The translations under genes were made by a program, and so were the position numbers. Positions 50,622 through 59,818 of a stretch of DNA of 64,000 bases are shown here, piece after piece. The first letter of the stretch is position 1. Each line of letters opens with the position of its first letter. The stretch lies in the NCBI RefSeq assembly GCF_005938085.1, contig NZ_SMZK01000002.1, forward strand, positions 496,001 through 560,000, read 5' to 3'. The notes beneath the pieces were generated by a model. It ran no database searches and was not told the origin of the DNA. It saw only the letters and a program-made list of their open reading frames with translations. The DNA is from Haloterrigena sp. H1. GTDB taxonomy: Archaea > Halobacteriota > Halobacteria > Halobacteriales > Natrialbaceae.

Positions 50622-51461
50622 TCAGGTGTCGTGCGCTGGTTTCCGGGCCTCGATAGTGGCGGAAACGAGGTAGTCACCGAGGTCGCGGTCAGCGTCCCAG
50701 TCGCTGATGAACTCAGTGCTCTCGTCCTTGGGCGCTATCTCGATTGCTTCGAAGCCAGCACTGTCGAGCATCGCTTCAAGGGCGTCGACGGTTGACGCAC
50801 CGGTGACGCAGCCAGTTAGCGAGTCTGGGTCGATCCTGACGTCGTCAGGGAACGGCGCGGTTTGGACGACGTCTGAGATGGCGACGCGACCGCCGGGCTT
50901 GAGAACACGGTAGGCGTCGTCGAACACGTGTTGTTTTTCGGGGGCGAGGTTGACGACGCAGTTCGAGATGACGACGTCGACGGTCGCGTCGGCAACGGGA
51001 AGGTGACTGATCTCGCCGAGGCGGAACTCGACGTTGTCGGCGTCGTTCTTCGTGACGTTTTCCCTCGCTTTCGCGACCATCTCTGGTGTCATATCGACAC
51101 CGATGACGTCGCCGTCCGGGCCGACCTCCTGTGCAGCGAGGAAGCAGTCGAAGCCGGCACCGGAGCCAAGGTCGAGCACTGTCTCGCCGGGCGTCATCTC
51201 GGCGAACGCCTTCGGATTTCCACACCCGAGGCCGAGGTCTGCACCGTCGGCGACCGACGCGACATCGTCCGCGTCGTAGCCGAGGCGTTCGCTCCCGGTC
51301 ACGTCCGCGTTGCCATCACAGCACCCACCGTCGTCGGTGACATCGAGGCCGACATCGCCACAGCAGTCCTGACCGTCCGAAGCGATAGTCCCGTAGCGTT
51401 CGCGCACCATCTCACGGGTCTCCTCGGGGTCGCGGTCACCAGCCACCGTATCGTTATTCAT
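50622..51461 (-). CDS. arsM: Arsenite methyltransferase
   Basis: A 279-residue SAM-dependent ArsM. SAM motif VLDLGSGAGFDCFL (about 95-108) and the three catalytic Cys of the family are present: Cys80 (GLGCGNP), Cys168 (ISNCVVNL) and Cys218 (LTGCVTGAST). It carries an N-terminal Cys-pair region (DCCGDVG...GGCCDG), common in haloarchaeal ArsM. It turns arsenite into methylated arsenicals. ATG 51461 overlaps the arsR stop by 8 bases, so the two are one transcript with arsR first. Confidence 0.92.
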   Translation of the reverse strand: MNNDTVAGDRDPEETREMVRERYGTIASDGQDCCGDVGLDVTDDGGCCDGNADVTGSERLGYDADDVASVADGADLGLGCGNPKAFAEMTPGETVLDLGSGAGFDCFLAAQEVGPDGDVIGVDMTPEMVAKARENVTKNDADNVEFRLGEISHLPVADATVDVVISNCVVNLAPEKQHVFDDAYRVLKPGGRVAISDVVQTAPFPDDVRIDPDSLTGCVTGASTVDALEAMLDSAGFEAIEIAPKDESTEFISDWDADRDLGDYLVSATIEARKPAHDT

Positions 51462-51813
51462 GGGTACCTCGCAGGTCGTCAAGTGTTTCGAGGAGGGCCG
51501 CGGTCGTTTCAGTCGGTTCGTAGTACCGCCACGACCCCTCCTTGCGGCGCGTGACCAGTCCTGCGGTGTACAAACGGGAGAGCGCTTGGCTGACGGCACT
51601 CTGACTGACGCCGACTGCGGCTTCGAGATCGCAGACGCAAACGCCGTCATCTGCGTTCGCGATTCGGCGAAGCAGTTCGTATCGCGTGTCGTTCCCCATC
51701 GCAGTTAGCACTTGGAGGTCCGTCGCCATCGCGTCCGAGTCGACGTCGCCGGGAGGTGCACAGCAGGTCTCAGCTCCTTCGGTGGTTCCGTCAGCGATCG
51801 CATCCTCTTCCAT
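51454..51813 (-). CDS. arsR: ArsR-family arsenic-responsive repressor
   Basis: A 119-residue ArsR winged helix. CVCDLEAAVGVSQSAVSQAL gives the classic ELCVCDL-type metal site (Cys59, Cys61) at the start of the recognition helix. The N-terminus has ETCCAPPGD, a further possible thiol site. It is the first gene of the arsR-arsM operon and should repress it until arsenite binds. Confidence 0.9.
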   Translation of the reverse strand: MEEDAIADGTTEGAETCCAPPGDVDSDAMATDLQVLTAMGNDTRYELLRRIANADDGVCVCDLEAAVGVSQSAVSQALSRLYTAGLVTRRKEGSWRYYEPTETTAALLETLDDLRGTHE

Positions 51814-51966
51814 ATCAGCAATAGCTTATACAAGTAGATACTAATATGTTTTCCTCAACGGGGTTATTCGAAACTTCGGAATCAACTTGAACCCCCTGTC
51901 GCCGCCTCAACACCATCGATTTGACCCGATCAGTGCACTAAAAGGACGAGTACACCGACAGAACTG

Positions 51967-52018
51967 TCGGCTGTACTGAATCGCTATACGGCGTTGGATT
52001 TCACTGTTTGACGGCCCG
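51967..52018 (+). repeat. Imperfect intergenic repeat, copy 1
   Basis: A segment starting TCGGCTGTACTGAATCGCTA is about three-quarters identical over 50 bases to 58888-58939 (TCGGCTCTGTTGAATCGCCA). The GGCTNTGTTGAATCG word resembles the ends of haloarchaeal IS elements, so both may be IS remnants. Confidence 0.4.
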
Positions 52019-52308
52019 CTTGAGCGAGGAGTTAACCGTCTCTGTACTGTACCACAGCCATGATAGAACAAACCATATCAAGCGTAATGACACAAGACGT
52101 ACAGACTACCACCAGGGAGACGACGGCCAGCACTATTGCAAGAGTGTTCGCGGAAGACGATATCGGATCCGTGGTCGTGACCTCTCCAGAAATGAAGAGT
52201 ATTCTAGGTATCGTTACCAAGTCCGATATTATGCACCAGGTCGCTGTTGATGCAGATATCTCGTCCATCTCTGTGGGTACGTTTATGTCGACACCGGTCG
52301 TCACGGTA

Positions 52309-52997
52309 GTGTTCAGATAAGCTGATTCCATGCGAAGCTGAACGATCTGAGCCAGTCGTCGGCAGTTTCTGCTTCGGCATTGCTAAAGCAGTTTGAGAAA
52401 CAGAGAGTTCGTCGTTTTATCTCTCGAAAGACACGTTCAACAGCATTCCGATTTCCATGTTTCTCGTATCTGAAATCGAAGCCGTGACGCTGACATGCAT
52501 CTTGTAACGAATGCGATCCATCGACGAGAAACACGGCGTCGGAGACGTCGTGTTTCTCGGAGAGTTCCGTAAGAAACGAATGAGCAAGAACCTTCGCTGT
52601 TGTCGGCTCAAGCTTTGTGTGGAGCAATTCGCTTGTCTTGGGATCGACTGCGGCGTACAGCCAATACTGCTCATTATTCAGTTGGATCACAGTCTCGTCA
52701 ACCGCAACGTGATCCGGACACCGATCAGATTCGGGCTGTAGATCGGCCTTGTGAACCCAATTGTGAACGGTGGACCGAGCGCGTTCGACACCGAATACCT
52801 CAAGAATAGAGACAGTATTCGAAAGCGAGAGTCCCGCGAGATGCAGCTGAATACTGAGCTTCATCAGCAATCGCGGTGTCGCTTCTCGTTCAACAAACTC
52901 TAAGTTGATCTCGTCTAAACAACCATTGAGGCGGTCGTTTTCGGGCATAGATCACTCAGAAAACGAACCGCTTCATCCGTCATCCTTATCTGAACAC
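52309..52997 (-). mobile_element. IS6-family insertion sequence
   Basis: GTGTTCAGATAAG at 52309-52321 is matched by its complement at 52985-52997. The 689-bp element carries one transposase gene. GTCGTCACGGT occurs at 52297-52307 and 53002-53012 on either side, a duplication of target DNA, though it is longer than the usual 8 bp and separated from the ends by one and four bases. Confidence 0.8.
52313..52948 (-). CDS. IS6-family transposase
   Basis: A 211-residue transposase with DDE residues Asp84 (DHVAVDETVIQLN), Asp143 (VFLVDGSHSLQDA) and Glu171 (RNAVERVFREIKRR). The short N-terminal HTH (LSNTVSILEVFGVERARSTV) is normal for haloarchaeal IS6 relatives. The last codons lie in the terminal inverted repeat. 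Length and motifs are intact. Confidence 0.9.
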   Translation of the reverse strand: MPENDRLNGCLDEINLEFVEREATPRLLMKLSIQLHLAGLSLSNTVSILEVFGVERARSTVHNWVHKADLQPESDRCPDHVAVDETVIQLNNEQYWLYAAVDPKTSELLHTKLEPTTAKVLAHSFLTELSEKHDVSDAVFLVDGSHSLQDACQRHGFDFRYEKHGNRNAVERVFREIKRRTLCFSNCFSNAEAETADDWLRSFSFAWNQLI

Positions 52998-53550
52998 CGC
53001 CGTCGTCACGGTCACAAGTGACAAATCGATCCGTGAAGCGGCCGCACTGATGAGAGAGCATTCGGTTCAACACCTCCCAGTCGTTGATGACGATGAGGTC
53101 GTGGGGATTTTGACAACGACTAATTTAGCTCACTATTTACCTCGACTTCGGAGAAACATTCTCCGATCTCGGAACGAGCTTAGCGGTCAATAGTATTTCC
53201 TCCTGACATTTATCTGCGTAAACAGTGGACGACGAGCCACCTTCGTATCGCTGGTGGTGATGTTGTCTCTGGACGAGACCTCCTACTCCACAGTGAAGCG
53301 CTCGCTCAGCAAGAGAGATTGCTCGAGTGTGTGATACGGATTCTGTCAGCCAGGTCTAGTATACCCGCACGACGGTCGCAGTTGCACCGGTACACAGTGA
53401 CAGCAGACCGTATCATTGGTCCACCTCAAAAGCGTCCGCAAGCCGTTCACGCATATACTCACGCCGAGTTCAGTGCGTTCTTCATGAGAGATCGGCGATG
53501 TACTTCTTCCGGCTCATTCCTGTAGATACGCGCCAGAGGAGATAACCTAG

Positions 53551-53712
53551 CTGTCCACGATTGGGACGGTACTAGACCAAGAAATGATGTCTGCGTGGAA
53601 TGACGTTCGGGCAGAGGTTGAAAAGAGAGAGGTGACGTGGCGAGATGCGGCATACATCGTCGCACTCTCGCGGTTAGTTGACGCCCATGCTAATCGCGGT
53701 CTCTGGCCGTGA
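53551..53712 (+). pseudogene. Glutamate dehydrogenase, C-terminal fragment
   Basis: The frame reads LDQEMMSAWNDVRAEVEKRE, then VTWRDAAYIVALSRLVDAHA and NRGLWP before TGA. The end RGLWP and the WRDAAYIVALSR stretch are typical of haloarchaeal GDH C-termini. A stop codon lies just upstream of the first matching codons, and the rest of the gene is absent. A relic of about 53 codons. Confidence 0.7.
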
Positions 53713-53881
53713 TCACAGCAATTCAAGAAGACGCCTGATCCAGTAGGGCCAGGACGAATCCGACACTCCGCTATACAGTTCTCCGTCGATTGCACAGATA
53801 GATGGTTGGCGATCAAGAATGAATCCACCCCTGCTATAGTATTTCCAACTATATGGTCCTAGGATGCACCTAATCCAAAAT

Positions 53882-53891
53882 TTTATTATAT
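53882..53891 (+). promoter_or_regulatory. TATA box, glutaryl-CoA dehydrogenase operon
   Basis: TTTATTATAT centred at about 53887 places the start of transcription at about 53913, exactly the second ATG, so a leaderless mRNA from 53913 is the best reading. Confidence 0.55.
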
Positions 53892-53912
53892 ATTAGAACC
53901 ATGTGTAGATTC

Positions 53913-55076
53913 ATGCTCGATTACTACGAAGTGGAAGCGGATCTTTCAGCAGAAGAGAAGATGATCCAGGAGTCGGCGCGGGAGTTCGTCGACGAGGAGG
54001 TACGGCCCGACATCGGCGAGCACTGGATTGAAGGAACTTTTCCAACGGATCTCATCGAGAAAATGGGCGAGATGGGCTTTTATGCGCCCAATCTCGAAGG
54101 TTATGGCTCGCCCAACGTCAGTGAGAAGGCCTACGGCCTGTTAATGCAGGAACTGGAGGCGTGTGACTCGGGCCTGCGCTCGATGGCGAGCGTTCAGGGC
54201 GCACTCGTCATGTACCCGATCCACGCCTATGGCAGCGAGGAGCAGAAAGAGCACTGGCTCCCCAAACTGGGCTCCGGCGAGGCCGTCGGTTGTTTCGGCC
54301 TCACTGAGCCTGAACACGGCTCGAACCCCACCGCAATGGAGACTCGAGCCGAGGAAGCCGACGAGGGCTACCTGCTGAACGGCTCGAAGACCTGGATCAC
54401 CAACTCCCCTATCGCCGACGTGGCTGTCGTCTGGGCCCGTGACCAGACCGACCCTGACACGCCCGTCCGGGGCTTTTTGGTCGAGACCGACCGCGACGGC
54501 GTCAGCACGAACAAGATTGACGAGAAACTCTCCCTGCGGGCTTCGATCACCGGCGAGATCGGCCTCAACGACGTGTTCGTCCCCGAGGAGAACGTTCTTC
54601 CCGGCGTCTCCGGCATGAAAGGCCCGCTGTCCTGTCTCACCCAGGCCCGCTACGGCATTGCTTGGGGTGTCATCGGCGCTGCTCAGGACGCCTTCGAGAC
54701 TGCACGCCAGTACGCCACCGACCGCGAACAGTTCGGCGGTCCGATCGCGCGCTTCCAGCTCCAGCAGGACAAGCTCGCCGAGATGGCTACCCAGATCACG
54801 CTCGCCCAGCTACTCGCCCACCGACTCGCAGACCTCAAAGAACGGGGAGATCTGCGCCCTCAGCACGTCTCGATGGCCAAGCGCAACAACGTCCGGATGG
54901 CCCGCGACCAGTCCCGTATTGCCCGTGAGATACTCGGCGGCAACGGGATTACGGCGGACTACTCGCCGATGCGTCACATGGCCAACCTCGAAACGGTCTA
55001 CACCTACGAGGGCACTCACGACATCCACACCCTCATCCTCGGTGAGGACCTTACCGGCATCGCTGCCTACGAGTGA
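53913..55076 (+). CDS. Glutaryl-CoA dehydrogenase-type acyl-CoA dehydrogenase
   Basis: A 387-residue acyl-CoA dehydrogenase with the GCDH-specific signatures LRASITGEIGLNDVFVPEEN, TQARYGIAWGVIGAAQDAFE and TYEGTHDIHTLILGEDLTG; Glu366 in YEGT is the catalytic base. GCDH oxidises and decarboxylates glutaryl-CoA to crotonyl-CoA with FAD. ATG 53913 suits a TATA box 26 bases upstream; ATG 53901 would add four residues. The next gene, a class III CoA-transferase, starts 3 bases after the stop, matching the glutarate activation step. Confidence 0.88.
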   Translation: MLDYYEVEADLSAEEKMIQESAREFVDEEVRPDIGEHWIEGTFPTDLIEKMGEMGFYAPNLEGYGSPNVSEKAYGLLMQELEACDSGLRSMASVQGALVMYPIHAYGSEEQKEHWLPKLGSGEAVGCFGLTEPEHGSNPTAMETRAEEADEGYLLNGSKTWITNSPIADVAVVWARDQTDPDTPVRGFLVETDRDGVSTNKIDEKLSLRASITGEIGLNDVFVPEENVLPGVSGMKGPLSCLTQARYGIAWGVIGAAQDAFETARQYATDREQFGGPIARFQLQQDKLAEMATQITLAQLLAHRLADLKERGDLRPQHVSMAKRNNVRMARDQSRIAREILGGNGITADYSPMRHMANLETVYTYEGTHDIHTLILGEDLTGIAAYE

Positions 55077-55079
55077 TCC

Positions 55080-56300
55080 ATGACTGGCGAGGCACGCACT
55101 CCTGATGGCGACGACCAGCCCCTCGATGGACTGACGATCCTTGACGCCTCGCGGGTCCTTGTAGGGCCGTTCTGTACGATGCAACTGGGCGACCTGGGCG
55201 CGGAAGTCATCAAGATCGAACGACCGGACGGTGGCGACCAGACCCGTGGCTGGCACCCGCCGACCTATGGCGAAGAGAGCGCCTACTATGTCAGTGTCAA
55301 CCGCAACAAGCGCTCTCTGACGCTAAACCTCGCCAGCGAAGAGGGGCGCGAGGTGTTCTGCGACTTGGCATCGGAGGCCGATGTGCTCGTCGAGAACTTT
55401 CGGGTCGGGAAGATGGAAGAGTGGGGATTGGACTACTCGACGCTCAGCGAGGTCAACCCTGAACTGATTTACTGTTCGCTGTCGGGCTACGGAGAATGGG
55501 GACCACAGAAGGACCGACCGGCCTACGACATCATGATGCAGGCTGAAGGTGGTCTGATGAGTATCACCGGCGAAGAGAACGGGCCCCCGGTGCGTGTCGG
55601 CGTCGCGATCGCTGACATCGGGGCTGGCATGTACGCTACGCAGGCCATCCTCGCGGCGCTGCTCTATCGGGAACTTGGCGACGGCAACGGCCAGAAGATC
55701 GACGTCAGTCTACTCGACGGACAGGTCGCATGGATGAGTTACATGGCATCGTACTACTTCGCGACGGGCGACCCGCCGGGTCGCATGGGGAGCAAACACC
55801 CGACGATTGCACCCTATCAGGCGTTCGAGACCACCGATGGCTACGTTGTAGTCGCGACCGCTTCCGAGAACATCTGGCCGAAATTCTGCCACGCACTCGA
55901 CCGCGAGGACCTGATCGAGGATGAGCGCTTTGCAGTCAACGCTGATCGCGTCGAGAACCGTTCGGAACTCGATCAAATTCTCGACGAGGAGTTCGCACAG
56001 TATTCGACTGCCGAGGCTGTCGCGCGGATGGAGGACGCCGGCGTCCCGGCTAGTCGCGTCCGCGATATGGAAGACGTATTCGAAAGTCCACAGGTGCAGG
56101 CACGGAACATGCACCAGACCGTCGATCACCCGACTATCGGGTCCGTGGAAATGGCAGGGAGTCCGATGCACTTCTCACGGACACCAACCGTGATTGAGCG
56201 GCATCCACCGCTGCTCGGCGAACATACCGAAGAAATCCTCAACGAGTTCGGGTACGACGACGAGATGATCGCAGAACTCGCCGACCGTGACGTTATCTAA
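55080..56300 (+). CDS. CaiB/BaiF-type (class III) CoA-transferase
   Basis: A 406-residue CoA-transferase with catalytic Asp150 (RPAYDIMMQAEGGLMS), the ILDASRVLVGPFCTMQLGDL N-terminus and the GxxxxKIDVSLLDG C-terminal element. Class III enzymes move CoA between carboxylic acids through an aspartyl anhydride. Placed 3 bases after glutaryl-CoA dehydrogenase, a succinyl-CoA:glutarate CoA-transferase role is very likely. The enzyme appears complete. Confidence 0.88.
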   Translation: MTGEARTPDGDDQPLDGLTILDASRVLVGPFCTMQLGDLGAEVIKIERPDGGDQTRGWHPPTYGEESAYYVSVNRNKRSLTLNLASEEGREVFCDLASEADVLVENFRVGKMEEWGLDYSTLSEVNPELIYCSLSGYGEWGPQKDRPAYDIMMQAEGGLMSITGEENGPPVRVGVAIADIGAGMYATQAILAALLYRELGDGNGQKIDVSLLDGQVAWMSYMASYYFATGDPPGRMGSKHPTIAPYQAFETTDGYVVVATASENIWPKFCHALDREDLIEDERFAVNADRVENRSELDQILDEEFAQYSTAEAVARMEDAGVPASRVRDMEDVFESPQVQARNMHQTVDHPTIGSVEMAGSPMHFSRTPTVIERHPPLLGEHTEEILNEFGYDDEMIAELADRDVI

Positions 56301-56386
56301 AGAAAGACGGGAGTTCCACGGATCACCTAACCAGTGGTTGTGCACTCGGTCAGCGAAGACGAGGACGCAGGCGAGCCGTGGTTGAA

Positions 56387-56872
56387 TCAGTCGGAGAGCT
56401 CCTCGATGAGCGTCTCGACGTCGAAGTCGTTGAGCGGGTTCTGTTCATCCTTGACCGTCTTGATGGCAAACTTTGAGGACGTTCGCTCAATTTCTCCAAT
56501 GGCTTCGTAGTCCTCAACGAGCGACTCGACCATCTCGCGACTCGTCACGTGAGCGATTGCGATGAAGTCGGTATCTCCCATGGTAAAGTACACCTGATTA
56601 ACACCCTCGACCGAGGCGAGTTTATCGCCGACAGTTTCGTGATATCCTTCTTCGAACGCCGCCCAGATTTCCGAAATGAGCGTGATAGAGATGCCGACTT
56701 TCTCTAGATCGAGATCATAGAGATCGTTAGTGATGACATCAGATTCGCGGAGCTGGTTCAACCGATAGTGAACCGTCGATTTCGGTATTCCAGTCGCATC
56801 CTCAAGCTTTTCCGGGCTCGCCGTTCCCTCTCTGGCAATCGCCGATAAAATCCGAATATCTTTCTCATCCAT
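56387..56872 (-). CDS. Lrp/AsnC-family transcriptional regulator
   Basis: A 161-residue Lrp-type protein: N-terminal HTH (MDEKDIRILSAIAREGTASP, then GIPKSTVHYRLNQLRESDVI) and a C-terminal RAM domain (VNQVYFTMGDTDFIAIAHVT). ATG 56872 is used; the longer frame adds a non-homologous leader. It is convergent with the glutaryl-CoA operon and divergent from the aldehyde dehydrogenase gene, so it is the natural candidate regulator of both. Confidence 0.88.
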   Translation of the reverse strand: MDEKDIRILSAIAREGTASPEKLEDATGIPKSTVHYRLNQLRESDVITNDLYDLDLEKVGISITLISEIWAAFEEGYHETVGDKLASVEGVNQVYFTMGDTDFIAIAHVTSREMVESLVEDYEAIGEIERTSSKFAIKTVKDEQNPLNDFDVETLIEELSD

Positions 56873-57420
56873 GGGCGAATCCTGAATACTATCCAATAGT
56901 AGCATCACGTATATAGGAATATTGGTTAGGCCACTGGGAGACCGAGGCCGTGGTGCAGACGAGACATCTCTGTCGTTACTGACCGAAGCGCGTAGTGACA
57001 ACTTCTCGGTGTTCTCACCACTGTTTGATAGACAGGTGCTCGGCTAGATCGCCAGTGGATCGGCGTTGTCCTCGCGTGGATGATGGTCATCGTCTCCTCG
57101 TGTTACACGTCCGCGACCAAGGACAGACTGACTACTGAAGGCCCCTAGCGGAAAACTATCGCATTCCTAATATTAACAGTGACGTTCGGATTCACTGGCG
57201 TGCACCTGTCGGACGCACTGCTTGCACGCGCATTTCACCCCTCACTAGAATCTAGATTCGGCATGGTCTGAATTCGCCATGTACGCTGTGAAAGATGTAG
57301 TAGTATACTAATAACTCATGCCGTTCAGCATCACTCTAATATATTGTACTAAATCCGATGTTGGCTAGATCAGCTAGACTTATTCCGACAGAGTGTGTCT
57401 GTGTGGTAGAGAAGAATTCC
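56873..57420. other. Intergenic region between Lrp and aldehyde dehydrogenase genes
   Basis: About 550 bases of divergent promoter space. AT-rich words near 57330 (TCTAATATATTGTACTAAAT) form a likely TATA box of the aldehyde dehydrogenase gene. No gene is seen. Confidence 0.45.
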
Positions 57421-58791
57421 ATGAGCGAGATTGAAGTGATCAATCCGGCAACCGGTGAGCACATCGAGACATATGAACAAGCCGATACGCGCGACGTGGA
57501 AGCGACGCTCACCCAAGCATCGGAGGCCTTCAACGACTGGCGAGATCGACCACTACGGGAGCGGGAAAATCTCCTTGCGAGTGTTGCGGACGTACTTCGG
57601 GAACGAAAGGCCGAGTACGCCGAATTGATAACACAAGAAATGGGCAAACCGATTTCGCAGGCGACTGCAGAAATCGAGAAATGTATTTGGGGGTGTGAGC
57701 ATTACGCTCAGCACGCGAGCGTCTATCTCGCCGACGAACATCACCCAAGCCCAGCCGGGTCAAGCGTTAAGACGGCGTATGACCCACTTGGCGCCGTCCT
57801 TGCGATCATGCCATGGAACTTCCCGTTCTGGCAGGTATTTCGGTTTGCCGCACCGTATCTTACCGCAGGGAATGTTGGAATTTTGAAGCATGCTACGAAC
57901 GTCCCAGGCTGTGCACGGGCGATTGAGGACATCTTCCGTACGGCCGGCTATCCCGACGGTGTTTTTCAGTCCCTGCTAGCACCGGTGGAGTATGTCGACG
58001 ATATCATCGCCGACGAACGTATACGTGCTGCAACACTCACCGGGAGTGGACCAGCAGGACGAGCCGTTGCGTCGACAGCAGGTGAAAACCTGAAAAAGAC
58101 CGTGCTTGAACTCGGTGGGAGTGACCCGTTCATTGTCCTTGACGATGCTGATATCAAACGCGTGGCCGAGAAGGGTGCGTGGGCGCGCAATCAGAACGGC
58201 GGCCAATCGTGTATCGCTGCGAAGCGGTTCGTCGTCCACGACGCTGTCTATGATGAATTTGTAGACCAGTTGGTTGAGGAAGTCGATGCGTTGACCATTG
58301 GCAAACCTCTGGACGAAGAGACGGATATCGGTCCGCAAGCTCGAGCCGACCTCTGTAATAATCTTCACGAGCAGGTGACTGCCAGCGTCGATGCCGGAGC
58401 AACGGTCCTAACCGGTGGTGAACCGCTCGATCGACCAGGAGCATACTACAAGCCGACCGTCCTGAAAGATGTCCCAGCAGACTGTCCGGCGGATTCCGAA
58501 GAGTTGTTCGGTCCCGTCGCGACAGTCTATCATGCTAGCGACGAAGCCGAAGCGCTCGAGATTGCCAACGACACTCGGTTTGGACTAGGAGCGAGTATCT
58601 GGACCGCTGACCGAGAACGTGGTGAACGATTGGCTCGTGATGTCAATGCGGGATGTGTCTATGTCAATCAACTCGTCAAGTCGGACCCTCGCGTCCCGTT
58701 CGGCGGTATCGGTGATTCCGGTTATGGTCGAGAATTATCAGCGATTGGTATCCAAGAGTTCGTGAACAGAAAAACGGTCTGGGTAGAATAG
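57421..58791 (+). CDS. NAD(P)-dependent aldehyde dehydrogenase (semialdehyde type)
   Basis: A 456-residue ALDH with Glu230 (VLELGGSDPFIVL) and nucleophile Cys264 (GGQSCIAAKRF), and PWNFPFWQVFRFAAPYLTAG as cofactor-binding start. The short length and NGGQSCIAAKR resemble SAD/GabD-like succinate or glutarate semialdehyde dehydrogenases. Beside glutaryl-CoA genes it could produce glutarate from its semialdehyde. ATG 57421 begins the family sequence; the frame extends to 57358. Confidence 0.88.
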   Translation: MSEIEVINPATGEHIETYEQADTRDVEATLTQASEAFNDWRDRPLRERENLLASVADVLRERKAEYAELITQEMGKPISQATAEIEKCIWGCEHYAQHASVYLADEHHPSPAGSSVKTAYDPLGAVLAIMPWNFPFWQVFRFAAPYLTAGNVGILKHATNVPGCARAIEDIFRTAGYPDGVFQSLLAPVEYVDDIIADERIRAATLTGSGPAGRAVASTAGENLKKTVLELGGSDPFIVLDDADIKRVAEKGAWARNQNGGQSCIAAKRFVVHDAVYDEFVDQLVEEVDALTIGKPLDEETDIGPQARADLCNNLHEQVTASVDAGATVLTGGEPLDRPGAYYKPTVLKDVPADCPADSEELFGPVATVYHASDEAEALEIANDTRFGLGASIWTADRERGERLARDVNAGCVYVNQLVKSDPRVPFGGIGDSGYGRELSAIGIQEFVNRKTVWVE

Positions 58792-59226
58792 ATCAGACTA
58801 GCCGACTATTGAGCGTTCTCACAGTAACTATCACCCGTCGCTCGCTGTATTCCGTTCCTTGAGTATCCGCCCTGCCGCTGTCCCAATTCGGCTCTGTTGA
58901 ATCGCCACACGGTATTGTATTTCATTGTGGCATGGCCCTGATATTATAAATCATATATTATAACCTTCACGTAACTCCCCATCCTCGATATTATGCAGGC
59001 GTTCGCACGGCGTAGTCGAGCGAGCGCCTTATCCCTGCGTTCGCGGTTTCGGTCATTGACTGCTGAGCATACCGATTGTCGTTAATACGGGCGTCGTGTG
59101 CGTGATCATATGATTCGAAGATCGACCGCGTTTCGGCGGGCGATCCGCTCACAGAGATCTGTGCCGATTTCTTTTAACATAGTCAAACGATAAAATCAAG
59201 AGCGGCTTACGTTACCACATCAACGA
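58792..59226. other. Intergenic stretch before the IS6 relic
   Basis: No gene is seen. The second copy of an intergenic repeat lies at 58888-58939; AT-rich DNA follows at 58945-58975. Confidence 0.4.
58888..58939 (+). repeat. Imperfect intergenic repeat, copy 2
   Basis: Starts TCGGCTCTGTTGAATCGCCA and matches 51967-52018 at about three of four bases. Confidence 0.4.
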
Positions 59227-59803
59227 GTTATGATATCACGGCTGCTGATGAAGTCGAGTGTATAGTCGTATCCAGCTGGGCTCTCACTTTCGAATACTAT
59301 ATCTTTTCTTGAGGTATTTGTGTCGTACATGCTCGATCGACGGTACAGAAGTGGTGTTCACAAGGCCGATCTACAGTCGAAGGATGGGCGATCATCAGAT
59401 CACATTGCGGCTAATAAAACCATAATTCAACTGAGTGTTGAGAGGTGTTGACTGTACGCCGCTGTCGACCCGCAAACGAATTCTTTGCTGCACACAATGC
59501 CTGAGACGACCAGAACAAAGATTCTGGCTCAGTCGTTTCTCATCGGACGCAGCGAGAAACACGACATCAACGATGTTGTATTTCTCGTCAACGGCTCGCA
59601 CTCGTTACAGAATGCGTGTCATCGGTCACGGTTTTGATTTCAGATACGGGTAACACGGAAATCAGAAGGCTGATGAACGTGTCTTCAGAGTAATAAAACA
59701 CGGAACTCTCGGTTCTCAAACTGTTTCAGCAACGCGGAAGTCGAAACCGCTGACGAGTGGCTCGAATTGTTCAGCTTCTCATGGAATCCGTTCTTCTGAA
59801 CAC
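59227..59803 (+). pseudogene. IS6-family transposase relic
   Basis: Pieces in shifting frames match the intact transposase at 52313: LLMKSSV with a stop, PAGLSLSNT, VHKADLQ, HIAANKTIIQL, LYAAVDPQTN, SEKHDINDVVFLVNGSHSL, RFSNCFSNAEVETADEWLEL and FSFSWN. At least four in-frame stops and several frameshifts are present. The right end is marked by TCTGAACAC at 59795-59803. Confidence 0.8.
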
Positions 59804-59818
59804 GATGTACTAATGTAG

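Larger units (their letters stand above)
52060..53193 (+). pseudogene. CBS-domain protein split by an IS6-family element
   Basis: The 5' part (52060-52307) encodes one CBS motif (MIEQTISSVMTQDVQTTTRE, then DDIGSVVVTSPEMKSILGIV). The 3' part (53002-53193) encodes a second CBS motif (VVTVTSDKSIREAAALMREH, then SVQHLPVVDDDEVVGILTT). Together they give an ordinary CBS-pair protein of about 145 residues. The IS at 52309-52997 separates them. The fragment before the IS could still be translated to VVTVVFR. Confidence 0.82.
53194..53912. other. Degraded region with a GDH fragment
   Basis: Apart from the glutamate dehydrogenase tail at 53551-53712, I find only short frames without likeness. The TATA box of the glutaryl-CoA dehydrogenase gene is at 53882-53891. 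Confidence 0.5.

Noticed and set aside
53319..53525. Plus-strand frame in the degraded region before the glutaryl-CoA operon
   Set aside because: No family likeness; the surrounding DNA contains only decayed gene pieces.
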